A stretch of 64,000 nt of DNA, from contig JAIYDS010000054.1 of assembly GCA_027487385.1 (NCBI GenBank), positions 1 through 64,000 on the forward strand, written 5' to 3'. Every line of letters begins with the position of its first letter. Position 1 is the first letter of the stretch. The position numbers were made by a program, and so were the translations under genes. The DNA is from Acetobacteraceae bacterium. Lineage in GTDB: Bacteria; Pseudomonadota; Alphaproteobacteria; Acetobacterales; Acetobacteraceae. The notes below the pieces were generated by a model that saw nothing but the letters and a program-made list of their open reading frames with translations, made no database searches and had not been told where the DNA came from. Positions 8,529-16,712 of this stretch are shown in pieces.

Positions 8529-9161
8529 TTACTTGTCCGGCTGCCCCGCCGCATAGCTCCCGCCATCCGTCGGCCGCAGCGCTTCGAACATCTCGCTCAC
8601 CACCGTGTAGTCGCGGTAGCCGCAGCGGGCGAGCGGCTGCGCCGCCAGCGTGTCGAAGCGGCCGTCGCGCAGATAGGCGTCGTCAATATGCACGCCCACC
8701 ACCTGGCCCAGGATCAGCCAGCCTTCCAAGGGCTTGCCCTCCACATCGTGGAAGCGCATCGAATGCACCACCTTGCATTCCAGCGCGGCGGGCGAGGCCG
8801 CGACGCGTGGCGCCTTCACCACCCGGCTTTCCGCCATCTCCAGCCCTGCCGCGTCGAACTCGCTCTCGCCCTCGGCCAGTGTGCCGGAGGAGATGTTCAT
8901 CGCGTCGAAGAGGGGGCGGGGGCAGAGGTTGAAGACGAATTCCCCGGTGGCAATGGCATTGGCCGCGCTGTGCTTCATCGTCTCGCTGGAAAAGGCGAGC
9001 ATGGGCGGGCGGGAATGCACGCCGTTGAAGAAGCTGTAGGGCGCCAGGTTCGGACGGCCCGCGGCGTCGAGCGTGGAGATCCAGCCGATCGGCCGTGGCG
9101 CCACGATGGCCTTGAAGGGGTCATGCGGCAGGCCGTGGCCCAGGCGAGGTTCGTAGAACAT
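8529..9161 (-). CDS. Flavin reductase-like FMN-binding protein
   Basis: The 210-residue protein belongs to the flavin reductase-like, FMN-binding split-barrel family. Characteristic parts are VAPRPIGWISTLDAAGRPNLAPYSFFNGV near the N-terminus (described here in two parts, VAPRPIGWIST and NLAPYSFFNG), then EFVFNLC and the LEC-x-V-H strand. Members reduce or carry FMN, some serving as partners of monooxygenases. The gene is alone on its strand, with the divergent small gene at 9320 upstream. A functional link to the flavin monooxygenase at 9564-11264 is possible but not shown by the layout. Confidence 0.8.
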   Translation of the reverse strand: MFYEPRLGHGLPHDPFKAIVAPRPIGWISTLDAAGRPNLAPYSFFNGVHSRPPMLAFSSETMKHSAANAIATGEFVFNLCPRPLFDAMNISSGTLAEGESEFDAAGLEMAESRVVKAPRVAASPAALECKVVHSMRFHDVEGKPLEGWLILGQVVGVHIDDAYLRDGRFDTLAAQPLARCGYRDYTVVSEMFEALRPTDGGSYAAGQPDK

Positions 9162-9319
9162 GGAAAGGCTCCGAAAACGTCACTCTGCCGCGCGGAAAGC
9201 GGCGCGGGAAGGCGCTTGCCTCCGCCGCCATTCGACGCCATCTCCTGCGGCGCGCCAACCGGGCGCGCGAATCTGCGTTTGCCATGTGAGGCCCCCGTCG
9301 CGGGCCTGGAGGGTGTTCC
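9162..9319. promoter_or_regulatory. Divergent intergenic region with hairpins
   Basis: This 158-base interval lies between the flavin reductase and the 88-residue gene. It contains CCGCGC / GCGGCGCGG complementary segments near 9190-9212. A second hairpin, AGGCCC (9289-9294) and GGGCCT (9302-9307), ends just before the GGAGGG ribosome binding site of the gene at 9320. The second hairpin could affect ribosome access. No factor-binding site is recognised. Confidence 0.3.
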
Positions 9320-9586
9320 GTGTTCAAGGTGCTGTATCGGTTTTCCGGCCACAACTACGCGACGCGCATGGAAGGCGGCGGCAAATTCTCGGAAGGCCAG
9401 CTGCAATTCCTGACCATCCCGCGCGTGGGGGAGCATGTGGAGATCCTCGACCACAAGAGCATGTCCATCGCCAATTCGCGGACCATCGATCCGCAGCACA
9501 ACGGAACCTATGTCGTCGAGCGCGTGACCCACAGCCTGGTGGAAAACACCAACGAGATCGTGCTCAGCCTGCGCCGCGACTGGTGA
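9320..9586 (+). CDS. Small protein of unknown function (88 aa)
   Basis: I do not recognise this family. The 88-residue protein begins MFKVLYRFSGHNYATRMEGG from a GTG start. GGAGGG at 9308-9313, 6 bases upstream, supports the start. It looks like a compact beta-rich soluble protein with alternating hydrophobic residues (LQFLTIPRVGEHVEIL, TYVVERVTHSLV) and no signal peptide or membrane span. Codon use matches its neighbours, which argues for a real gene. Its 3' end overlaps the convergent monooxygenase gene by 23 bases. Confidence 0.65.
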   Translation: MFKVLYRFSGHNYATRMEGGGKFSEGQLQFLTIPRVGEHVEILDHKSMSIANSRTIDPQHNGTYVVERVTHSLVENTNEIVLSLRRDW

Positions 9587-11264
9587 CCAGGCCCAATTCC
9601 CGCGCCTTGATCTGCATGGCGAGGAATTTCGAGTAGATCCGGCACTGCGCCAGGCTGCCGGCGGTGAACCAGAGGCCGTCCTGCGCGGTGGGCCGCCACA
9701 TGTTGCGTAGCTCGCCACCGGCATCAAAGCCCCAGACCGGGCCGATCTTCTCGGCCACTTCCTCGCCCAGATAGGCGCGGGCCGTTTCCTGCTGGTTCTT
9801 GTAGCCGGTGGCGAGGACGAGCAGTTCCGCCGGCACCACGCGCCCGTCGCGCATCCGCAGGCCCTTGGCCACGAAGCGGTCCACATCGGCATATTGCACC
9901 AAGCCGATTTCGCCCGCCGCGATCAGGTCCGAGCAGCCGACATTGAAGTAGTAGCCGCCGCCGCGCTCCAGATATTTCATCTGGAAGCCCATGGAGCCCT
10001 CCTCATTGTCGAGCCGGAAGCCGGCGGCGGCCAGCGAATCGAGCAGCGGCTGGTCAAGCTTGCGCGAATGCGTGGTGGCACGGCGGTAGGATTCGCAGAG
10101 CACCGGATAAGGCATGGAGGTGGCGAGCAGGTCGCAATCCTCGATCGGCAGGCCCTCGGTGTAGATGGAATAGACGCGCTGCGCCTCGGAGAGGCTGACG
10201 ATATAGGTCGGGCTGCGCTGGATCATGGAGACATGCGCGCCGCTCGCATGCAGGTCCTGCGCCACGTCATGGCCGGAATTGCCGGTGCCGAGAACGAGGG
10301 CGGGCTTGCCCTTCCAGGCATGCCCGTCGCTGTACTGGCCGGAATGCAGCACGGTGCCGGCGAAATCCTCCAGCCCCGGCAGGCGGGGCTTGATGGGAAT
10401 GCTGCTGACGCCGGTGGCGAAGATGATGTGCCGCGGGCGCATCACGCGCGTGCTGCCATCGCCCCGCTTCAGCGTCACCTCCCAGGCATCGCCCACGCGA
10501 TGGCCGGAGACCAGCTCCGTGCTGGTCCAGAAGTTCAGCTCCATCGCCTCGACGTAGAATTCGAACCAGTTCGCCAGCTTGTCCTTCGGGATGAAGACCG
10601 GCCAGGTCTTGGGGAAGGGCAGGTAGGGCAGGTGGTTGACCGAGGTCTCATTGTGCAGCGTGAGCGCGTGGTAGCGCTTGCGCCAATTGTCGCCGATGCG
10701 CGCCGCGCGATCCACGATCAGCGTGTCCACCCCCATCTGGCCGAGGCGGGCGGCGATAGAGAGGCCCGCCTGGCCGCCGCCCACCACCAGCACGGCGGGG
10801 TCGTGATCGGCATAGGCGCGGGCGCGGTTGCGCTTGTCGAGCCAATTCTCGCCGCCGAATTCGCGGGAATAGTCGGGCAGCTCCACCTGGCCCTGGCCGG
10901 CCAGTTCGCCGAGCGCGGTCAGCAGCGTCCAGGCGCGGCCCTCCACCAGGCGCGCGACGCCATGGCCTTCGCCGTGTTCCGCATCGAAGGCGAAGATCAC
11001 CTCCAGGCAATCCACGCCCGCGCGCTGCACGCGGCGCGGGGGGGAGCGGGCGGGGTCGAGGCGGAAGTTCTTCGCCCGCGCGCCGCGCAGCGCGGCGGCG
11101 ATGGCAGCGGCGCCGGAGGTGGTGCGCAACTCCCAAGTGAAGGCCAGGATATCCCGCCAATGGCCGTCGGGCTGGAAGGCGGCGCTCACATCGCCCGCCG
11201 CAAGTGCCCCTTCGAAGCCGCCCAGCCAGGCCGTGGCGGCTGCGGTGTGGTCCATGGCGTTCAT
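9564..11264 (-). CDS. Flavin-dependent monooxygenase with N-terminal NTF2-like domain
   Basis: This 566-residue NAD(P)/FAD oxidoreductase has a first FAD-binding Rossmann motif, VLVVGGGQAGLSIAARLG, at about residue 168. A second nucleotide motif, ALVLGTGNSGHDVAQDL, lies at about 325, with ATG-V-S and VLATGYKNQ late motifs. These are typical of flavin monooxygenases of the FMO/YUC/CzcO kind. Residues 1-140 look like a SnoaL/NTF2 fold, a known fusion in this group. The start MNAMDHTAA at 11264 has GGGGAGA upstream. It lies 37 bases after tetR on the same strand, so the two are probably co-transcribed and under the triple palindrome. The substrate is unknown. Confidence 0.82.
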   Translation of the reverse strand: MNAMDHTAAATAWLGGFEGALAAGDVSAAFQPDGHWRDILAFTWELRTTSGAAAIAAALRGARAKNFRLDPARSPPRRVQRAGVDCLEVIFAFDAEHGEGHGVARLVEGRAWTLLTALGELAGQGQVELPDYSREFGGENWLDKRNRARAYADHDPAVLVVGGGQAGLSIAARLGQMGVDTLIVDRAARIGDNWRKRYHALTLHNETSVNHLPYLPFPKTWPVFIPKDKLANWFEFYVEAMELNFWTSTELVSGHRVGDAWEVTLKRGDGSTRVMRPRHIIFATGVSSIPIKPRLPGLEDFAGTVLHSGQYSDGHAWKGKPALVLGTGNSGHDVAQDLHASGAHVSMIQRSPTYIVSLSEAQRVYSIYTEGLPIEDCDLLATSMPYPVLCESYRRATTHSRKLDQPLLDSLAAAGFRLDNEEGSMGFQMKYLERGGGYYFNVGCSDLIAAGEIGLVQYADVDRFVAKGLRMRDGRVVPAELLVLATGYKNQQETARAYLGEEVAEKIGPVWGFDAGGELRNMWRPTAQDGLWFTAGSLAQCRIYSKFLAMQIKARELGLVTSRGAG

Positions 11265-11301
11265 GCTGGCATCTCCCCGAGTTGCACCCAGCCGAGCTTG
11301 C

Positions 11302-11934
11302 TCAGGCGCTGCCGTCAAGCGGCACCCAGCCCGCGCATTCCAGCGCCACAAGATGGCGCAGATGCCGGCCCGCCTCGGCGCGCGTGACGCGCGGCGGGGT
11401 GGCGAGCAGGAAGCCGACCAGCCCGTCATGCAACGCCAGGACGCGCCAGGCCGTGGCCCGCGGATCGGCGCAGCGCCAGGCGCCGCTGACATGGCCGGCC
11501 GCCAGGATCAGCGCGATCCGGTCGATCAGCATGGCCTCGCAGCGCGCCACGGCGGCATCCAGCGCGGGGTCGTTGCGCGCGGCTTCAATGGCTTCCATCC
11601 AGACGCGCCAGCCCGGATCGGCGTCCGGCAGGAAGGCGCCGTCCAGCAGCGCCGCCAGCTCGGCCGCGGGCGACTCGCCGGCCGGGGGCGGGGCATCGAG
11701 GTCAGCGCGGATCAGGCGTTCGAAGGCGAGCGCGCGCAATTCGCTCCAGGTGAAATAGTGGTTGAGCAGGCCGGCCCCCACGCCCAGCCGGCCCGTGACA
11801 TCGCGTGTCGTCAGCGCGGCGAGGCCCTGCTCGCGCATCAGCGCGACGGTGGCGGTCACGATCTCCTCGCGGCGTTCGGCGCCGCTGCGGCGTTTTTCGG
11901 ACAGGGCGCCCTCCCGTGACATGGTGCTTGACAT
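11302..11934 (-). CDS. TetR-family transcriptional regulator
   Basis: The 210-residue repressor has an N-terminal helix-turn-helix, RREEIVTATVALMREQGLAA then TTRDVTGRLGVGAGLLNHYF, the standard TetR layout. The C-terminal ligand domain is diverged. ATG 11934 is only 3 bases from the operator array; ATG 11922 (MSREGAL) is the alternative. Neither has a visible ribosome binding site, so leaderless or weak translation is possible. It is divergent from the DUF418 gene and upstream of the monooxygenase. The natural model is autorepression plus control of both neighbours. Confidence 0.88.
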   Translation of the reverse strand: MSSTMSREGALSEKRRSGAERREEIVTATVALMREQGLAALTTRDVTGRLGVGAGLLNHYFTWSELRALAFERLIRADLDAPPPAGESPAAELAALLDGAFLPDADPGWRVWMEAIEAARNDPALDAAVARCEAMLIDRIALILAAGHVSGAWRCADPRATAWRVLALHDGLVGFLLATPPRVTRAEAGRHLRHLVALECAGWVPLDGSA

Positions 11935-11937
11935 GAA

Positions 11938-11985
11938 TTGAGCAATCGCTCAATTGAGCAATTGTTCAACTGAGCGATTGCTCAA
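11938..11985. promoter_or_regulatory. Triple tandem TetR operator
   Basis: Three 16-base near-palindromes abut without spacers: TTGAGCAATCGCTCAA (11938-11953), TTGAGCAATTGTTCAA (11954-11969) and CTGAGCGATTGCTCAA (11970-11985). The third is the reverse complement of the first except for one end base, so the array is symmetric about the middle site. It fills the gap between the divergent tetR and DUF418 starts and ends 2 bases before the GGAGA ribosome binding site of the DUF418 gene. The half-site TTGAGC is typical of TetR-family operators. Confidence 0.85.
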
Positions 11986-11998
11986 CTGGAGACATGCC

Positions 11999-13165
11999 AT
12001 GTCATCCCCGCTCCGCGCAAGCGAGGTGGATATCGTGCGGGGCTTCGCCCTGCTCGGCATCTGCATCGTGAACATGCCCTATCTCGGCCAGCCTTTGGCC
12101 GATCTGCTGGTTCCCTCCGAGGCGCTGCACGACCGCGCCGCGCAATTCGTGACCAGCGCCTTCTTCGAGGGCAAGTTCTTCCCGCTCTTCTCCTTCCTCT
12201 TCGGCTGGGGCGTGGCCGTGCAGATGGAGCGGGGCGGGCCGGATTTCCTGCCGCGCTACCTGCGGCGCCTCGCCGGGCTGCTGCTGATCGGCGTGGCGCA
12301 TGCGGTCCTGGTCTTCATCGGAGATATCCTGATCCTCTACGCCGCTTTGGGCCTGCTGCTGCTGCCGCTGCGGCACTGGCCCGCCGCGCGGCTGATGACG
12401 CTGGCGGCGGCACTGATGACGCTGGGGGTCGTCACCCTCGCGGTGCTGGCGGTCGGGCTCAGCGCCCTGACGCCGCCGCCCACCATCGGGGCGGGCTATC
12501 TCGGCGGCTGGGGCGATGCGGTGCGCCAGCGCCTGGAGGAATGGCCGCTCGGCTTTGGCTTCGTGCTGCTGTTCAACGGCCCCCTGGCGATGGCCGCCTT
12601 CTGCGCCGGGCTGGCCGCGGCGAAGACCGGCTTCCTGCAGCCGGGTTCGGCCGTCTTCGCCGCCTGGCATCGGCGCCTGCCCTGGCTGCTCGGGCTCGGG
12701 CTGCCGCTCAACCTGCTCTATGCCGCCTCGGTCCTGGGTTGGCTCGGCGAGGGTCTTTTCGCCGTGGCGGCCTTCGCCGGGCTGGCGGTGGCGGGGCCCT
12801 GCCTTGCGGCCGCCTATCTGATCCTCATCGTCCAGGCGGCGCGCGCCGGGCGCCTTGGGGCCGGCATGGGGGCGGCGGGGCGGATGTCACTGACCGCCTA
12901 TGTGGCGGAGGGCGTGCTGGCCGGGCTGATCTTCAACGGCCACGGGCTCGGCCTGCACGGGCAGCTCGGCCCAGCCGGCCTCTTTGGAATTGCCGTGCTG
13001 GTCTATCTCGCCGTGCATGTCCTCTGCGCGGCCTGGCTGCGCTTCGCTCGCCAAGGGCCGCTGGAGGCGTTGTTGCGCGCGATCACGGGGGGGCGGGCCA
13101 GTGCCGCGCCCAGCGCGTCGGGTCCGGGCCGGGGTGGCGCATCAGCGGCCAGTCCCGATCATTGA
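11999..13165 (+). CDS. DUF418-domain membrane protein
   Basis: This 388-residue polytopic inner-membrane protein has about eight to ten hydrophobic spans. DUF418 family marks include the N-terminal EVDIVRGFALLGICIVNMP, then FFEGKFFPLFSFLFGWG and the C-terminal GRMSLTAYVAEGVLAG. The family is related to acyltransferase-like membrane proteins but has no proven biochemical role. ATG 11999 has GGAGA at 11988-11992; the in-frame extension to 11954 would run through the operator. The last 25 residues are low-complexity Ala/Ser/Gly. A short antisense ORF overlaps this tail. Confidence 0.85.
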   Translation: MSSPLRASEVDIVRGFALLGICIVNMPYLGQPLADLLVPSEALHDRAAQFVTSAFFEGKFFPLFSFLFGWGVAVQMERGGPDFLPRYLRRLAGLLLIGVAHAVLVFIGDILILYAALGLLLLPLRHWPAARLMTLAAALMTLGVVTLAVLAVGLSALTPPPTIGAGYLGGWGDAVRQRLEEWPLGFGFVLLFNGPLAMAAFCAGLAAAKTGFLQPGSAVFAAWHRRLPWLLGLGLPLNLLYAASVLGWLGEGLFAVAAFAGLAVAGPCLAAAYLILIVQAARAGRLGAGMGAAGRMSLTAYVAEGVLAGLIFNGHGLGLHGQLGPAGLFGIAVLVYLAVHVLCAAWLRFARQGPLEALLRAITGGRASAAPSASGPGRGGASAASPDH

Positions 13166-13229
13166 ACAGGAGGATGAGGCCATCCGGCGCTTCCGCCAGC
13201 GCCGCGAGCTGTTGCATCTCACGGCGCAT
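13083..13229 (-). CDS. Possible small ORF downstream of FKBP gene (48 aa)
   Basis: A 48-codon frame starts 9 bases after the FKBP stop and reads MRREMQQLAALAEAPDGLIL, then LFNDRDWPLMRHPGPDPTRW and a short end. The peptide has protein-like composition (a hydrophobic core, several Trp) rather than the usual Ala/Arg shadow composition. It overlaps the low-complexity tail of the DUF418 gene on the other strand and has no ribosome binding site. I cannot assign a function, and it may be spurious. Confidence 0.3.
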   Translation of the reverse strand: MRREMQQLAALAEAPDGLILLFNDRDWPLMRHPGPDPTRWARHWPAPP

Positions 13230-13238
13230 GGCTCGGCG

Positions 13239-13583
13239 TCAGCCGACTTCAAGCAGTTCCACGTCAAACACCAACGTGGCATTCGGCGGGATCACGCCGC
13301 CCGCGCCGCGCGCGCCGTAGCCGAGCTCGGGCGGCAGGACCAGGCGGCGATGCCCGCCCACCTTCATGCCGACCACGCCCTGGTCCCAGCCCTGGATCAC
13401 ATGGCCGGCGCCGAGCGGGAAGCGGAAGGCATCGCCGCGATCGCGCGAGGAATCGAATTTCCGGCCTTTGTTCTCCGGGGCCGCGGCGTCATAGAGCCAG
13501 CCCGTGTAATGCACCGCCACGTCCCGCGCGGCGGTCGCGGTTTCGCCCGTGCCAGGCGTCACGTCGGTGAAAAAGTCGGTCAT
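13239..13583 (-). CDS. FKBP-type peptidyl-prolyl cis-trans isomerase
   Basis: The 114-residue single FKBP domain includes the core residues [18 protein letters not shown], the [16 protein letters not shown] segment of the active site, and [20 protein letters not shown]. It catalyses proline isomerisation during protein folding. There is no signal peptide, so it is cytoplasmic. AGGAGA upstream supports ATG 13583 over the longer frame that begins at 13619. Confidence 0.92.
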   Translation of the reverse strand: MTDFFTDVTPGTGETATAARDVAVHYTGWLYDAAAPENKGRKFDSSRDRGDAFRFPLGAGHVIQGWDQGVVGMKVGGHRRLVLPPELGYGARGAGGVIPPNATLVFDVELLEVG

Positions 13584-13627
13584 GAAGTTTCTCCTGGGTG
13601 TGCGGGAACCCCCGCACACCCGCTGTA

Positions 13628-14098
13628 TCAGCGGGGGGCGATTTCGGAAATCACCAGCTGCGCCGGCACGCCCGCGCCGCGGCCGTAATGGCCGATCCAG
13701 ATGTCGTATTGGCCGGATTGCGGGCGGTTGAAGACGATGCCCGGATCGGTCCCGCGGAAGTCGTCATTGCAGATCCACTTCCCGTCCGGGAGGTTGATCA
13801 CCAGCGTCACATCGGTGCGCGCGGTGGCCGAGATATAGAGCGGCAGCCCGCCGCCGGCCCGGTAGTTCAGCCGCACATCCGGCGGATTGGCGATCGAGCC
13901 GACGCAGCCCGGTCCGCCGATGCGCTCGGCCGGGATGTTTCCGCCGGCGGTCACGTTCACGATGGTCGGGTCGGGGGCGAAGTTGAAGTTCAGGTTCAGC
14001 GTCCCAAAGGAGGGGCGGCGGTTGAAATCCTGCGCGAGGACGGAGCCGGCGGTGAGCGCGATGGTGGTGACCGCGACGGCCAGGATGCGTGGGAACAT
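13628..14098 (-). CDS. Secreted protein with PPC-like beta-sandwich
   Basis: The 156-residue protein has a clear Sec signal peptide ([19 protein letters not shown], cleavage after VLA-Q). The mature part contains [20 protein letters not shown], then WICNDDFRG and [13 protein letters not shown]. This resembles the bacterial pre-peptidase C-terminal (PPC) type beta-sandwich found in proteins often auto-annotated as peptidase S1. No Ser-His-Asp protease motif is present, so I would not call it a protease. GGGAGG upstream supports ATG 14098. Two cysteines (GCVG, WIC) could form a disulfide in the periplasm. Confidence 0.75.
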   Translation of the reverse strand: MFPRILAVAVTTIALTAGSVLAQDFNRRPSFGTLNLNFNFAPDPTIVNVTAGGNIPAERIGGPGCVGSIANPPDVRLNYRAGGGLPLYISATARTDVTLVINLPDGKWICNDDFRGTDPGIVFNRPQSGQYDIWIGHYGRGAGVPAQLVISEIAPR

Positions 14099-14230
14099 GG
14101 AAGCCTCCCTGTGGTTCATGGGGCCGCGGGTCATGCCCGCGCCGGCTGGCAGGCTGCCATGCCGCGAGGCGGTTTGCCATGATCGAACTGACAATCCGTT
14201 GAGAGGGACCAAGGGAGGCACAAAAGAAAT

Positions 14231-14353
14231 GCCTCCGGCGGCTGGGGCCGAAAGGCCCCAGACCCCTTGGATTTTCAGGTGAGGCAATGGCTTGCACGAT
14301 CAGCGCCAGGGATTGGGGTCTGGGGCCTTTCGGCCCCAACCGCCGGAGGCCCT
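14231..14353. repeat. Inverted pair of palindromic gene-end repeats (copies 2 and 3)
   Basis: Copy 2 (14231-14266, plus orientation) reads GCCTCCGGCGGC then TGGGGCCGAAAGGCCCCA and GACCCC. Copy 3 (14315-14353) is the same sequence inverted and ends at the stop of the vWA membrane gene. They are separated by 48 bases, so the whole block can fold as one long stem as well as two small hairpins. This block is most of the 255-base gap between the secreted-protein gene and the vWA gene; the rest holds only the secreted-protein promoter region. Confidence 0.75.
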
Positions 14354-16444
14354 TCAGCGCGCCTCGCGCCGCCAGGCCAGGATGGCCACCCCCAGCAGCA
14401 AGGGCAGCATCAGCCAGGGCGGCAGCAGGGGCAGGGCGGCGATGCCGGTGACGGTGTGGTCCTCGCGCTTCCGCAGCCCCAGCCAGCCCGCGCCCTGCGC
14501 GTCCCGCCCGGCGGCCACGCTGCGGAGATCCGGCAGGGCCGTACCCTCGCCCACCCAGCGTGCGGCGCCGCCCGTGGCATTCACCAGCGCCTGCAAGCGC
14601 GTGGGGTCGGAGCGGAGATCGCTGAATTCCGGCGGGTTGGCCGGCATGGCGGCGGCGAAGGCTTGGCGGCGGCCATCGCTGACCTGCCAGAGGCCGGGGG
14701 CTTCGGCCAGGGCTTCGGCGGTGGCGCGCCCGCCCGCCCCGGGACTGAGGGGCGCGCGGCTGACGCTACCATCGGGCGCGGTGATGCTCACCTCGGGCGG
14801 CGCCGTCGCGTCCAGGCTGCGGCGGGCGATGAAGAGCCGCCCCGCCTCGATCCGCGCCGTCAGATCCTCCTCCTCCAGCTCCGGCTCCCGCATCAGCCAA
14901 TGCGCGGTGCGGCGAAGCAATTCCTGCTGCGGCCCGCCGCCATCATGCCCGCGCGACCAGAGCCAGATGTGGTCCGAGAGCATCAGCGCGACGCGCCCCT
15001 GGCCCACGCGGTCCAGGATCAGCAGCGGCGCGCCGCCGGCCCCTTCCATCAGCGTGGTGCCGGCACGGGGATCGGCGCGGATGGTGCGGTACCAGCGGCC
15101 CCAGCTGGGCTCGGCCGTCTCGGTGTTGCCGCCGGGCATGCCTTCCGTGACGGGGTGGCGGGCGCCCGCGCCGCTGATGCGGGGGCGATAGGCCTGCTCG
15201 ATAATCGCCTGCTGCGGATTGAGCGGCCGCGCCGGCAGCACCGCGCCGAGCGGTGTGGCGGCCAGGCTGGTCGGCCCCACGAATTCCGGCCCGACCGAAA
15301 GCAGGAGTGCCCCGCCCGCCCGCACATATTCGGCGATGTTGCGCATATAGGTCGGCGGCAAAATCCCGCGATTGGCGAAGCGGTCGAAGACCACAAGGTC
15401 GAATTCGCGCAGCTTCACCTGGAAGAGCTCGCGCACCGGGAAGGCGATGAGCGCGAGTTCGTTGAGCGGCGTCAGGTCATCCTTTTCGGGCGGGCGGAGG
15501 ATGGTGAAGTGGACGAGGTCCACGCCCGGATCGGCCTTGAGCAGCCGGCGCCAGGTGCGCTCGCCCGCATGCGGCTCGCCCGAGACCAGCAGCACGCGCA
15601 GCCGGTCGCGCACGCCGTTCAGCGTGACGACGACGCGGTTGTTCACGTCACTCACCTCGCCCGGCCGGGTTTCGGCGACGAGGTCAATCACCGAAGGGCC
15701 GGCGCGCTCGATGGGCAGGGTGATCCGGTGCTCGCGCCCGATGGGCACGGCCTCGGTGATGGGGGCCGCGCCGTCGCGGCGCAGGGTGAGCTGGGCCACG
15801 CCCTCGGCGCGGGCCACGCCCAGATCCTCGATGATCAGGCGGAGTTCCACGCTGCGGCCGACAATGCCGAAGCCCGGCGCCTCGATCAGCCGGATGCGGC
15901 GATCCGTCTGGCCGGCGCGGCCGGGCATGAGAAGGTGCAGCGGCACGCCCTCGCCCGGCGCCCAGCTGCCATCGGCGGGCACGTCATGCACCTGGCCGTC
16001 GGAGAGCAGCAGAACGCCGGCGAGGCGCGCGGCGGGGATATCGGCCAAAGCGCGTTCCAGCGCGGCGAAGGCGCGGGTGCCCTGGTTGCCACCCTCGGGG
16101 ATGTCCACGACGCGGAGTTCCACATCGCGCATGCGGCCGAGGCGTGCTTCGATCTGGCGGCGCGCGGCCTCGATGCTGGCCGCGTGGTTGGCGGCGACGC
16201 GCGTGCTGTCGCTGCGGTCCACCAGGAGGAGGGCGATGTCGGGCCGGGTTTCGCGCGTCTGCTCGACGAGGCGCGGCTGGGCCAGGGCGCCCAGGATCAG
16301 CGCGAAGGCAGCGGCGCGCCACCAGACGCCACGCGCCCGGCGCAGCGCGGCCGGCAGCAGGGCGAGAAGGCAAAGCGCAGCCAGCGCCGCGAGGAGCCAG
16401 AGCGGCAGGATCGGCGCGAAATCGAAGGCGAGCGAGGTGTTCAT
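14354..16444 (-). CDS. Membrane protein with vWA and glutamine-amidotransferase-like regions
   Basis: This 696-residue protein has two N-terminal membrane spans (residues 10-55) and one near the C-terminus (about 670-690). After the first spans, IALLLVDRSDSTR matches the DxSxS metal-ion site of von Willebrand A domains. The middle (RLRVLLVSGEPHAGERTWR to DLVVFDRFANRGILP) resembles a class I glutamine-amidotransferase-like fold without a catalytic Cys. It is the last gene of a moxR-DUF58-DUF4159 block conserved in alphaproteobacteria. By analogy with Bat/Moa systems this block may chaperone or activate envelope or cofactor proteins. Confidence 0.78.
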   Translation of the reverse strand: MNTSLAFDFAPILPLWLLAALAALCLLALLPAALRRARGVWWRAAAFALILGALAQPRLVEQTRETRPDIALLLVDRSDSTRVAANHAASIEAARRQIEARLGRMRDVELRVVDIPEGGNQGTRAFAALERALADIPAARLAGVLLLSDGQVHDVPADGSWAPGEGVPLHLLMPGRAGQTDRRIRLIEAPGFGIVGRSVELRLIIEDLGVARAEGVAQLTLRRDGAAPITEAVPIGREHRITLPIERAGPSVIDLVAETRPGEVSDVNNRVVVTLNGVRDRLRVLLVSGEPHAGERTWRRLLKADPGVDLVHFTILRPPEKDDLTPLNELALIAFPVRELFQVKLREFDLVVFDRFANRGILPPTYMRNIAEYVRAGGALLLSVGPEFVGPTSLAATPLGAVLPARPLNPQQAIIEQAYRPRISGAGARHPVTEGMPGGNTETAEPSWGRWYRTIRADPRAGTTLMEGAGGAPLLILDRVGQGRVALMLSDHIWLWSRGHDGGGPQQELLRRTAHWLMREPELEEEDLTARIEAGRLFIARRSLDATAPPEVSITAPDGSVSRAPLSPGAGGRATAEALAEAPGLWQVSDGRRQAFAAAMPANPPEFSDLRSDPTRLQALVNATGGAARWVGEGTALPDLRSVAAGRDAQGAGWLGLRKREDHTVTGIAALPLLPPWLMLPLLLGVAILAWRREAR

Positions 16445-16712
16445 GCGCGGAGGCTCGTGGTGCGTGGCGCTCCATCACGGCGAAGACACCCTCCCTGCCA
16501 TCCATCCTCACGATGCGCGAAGGCCGAGCCGGATGGCCGCGCCCTGCCAAGGTTCCGCCCCCCGGCACAGGCATGCGGCTTTGCCGCATGCCCCTGGATG
16601 GCCCCCCAGGACAAAGCGCCAACCCGGGGCCCCCGCAAAAGCGCGCAGCGATTTTGCGGGGAACACAGTCTGGGCCCCCGCGAAGACGCCGCAGGCGGGT
16701 TCGTGGGGAGCT
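16445..16712. repeat. Non-coding interval with two strong hairpins
   Basis: This 268-base gap interrupts the moxR-type operon. It contains a perfect 10-base stem GGCATGCGGC / GCCGCATGCC with a 3-base loop (16570-16592). A second perfect 10-base stem, CCCCGCAAAA / TTTTGCGGGG with an 11-base loop (16631-16661), is followed in the minus direction by a GC-rich tract. Either could attenuate transcription from the DUF4159 gene into the vWA gene. I see no credible ORF here. Similar hairpins elsewhere in the genome would mark it as a dispersed repeat. Confidence 0.55.

Noticed and set aside
13628-14098. Calling the secreted protein an S1 peptidase
   Set aside because: Similar proteins carry that label in databases, but no Ser-His-Asp triad or protease fold motif is visible; only a PPC-like beta-sandwich is supported.
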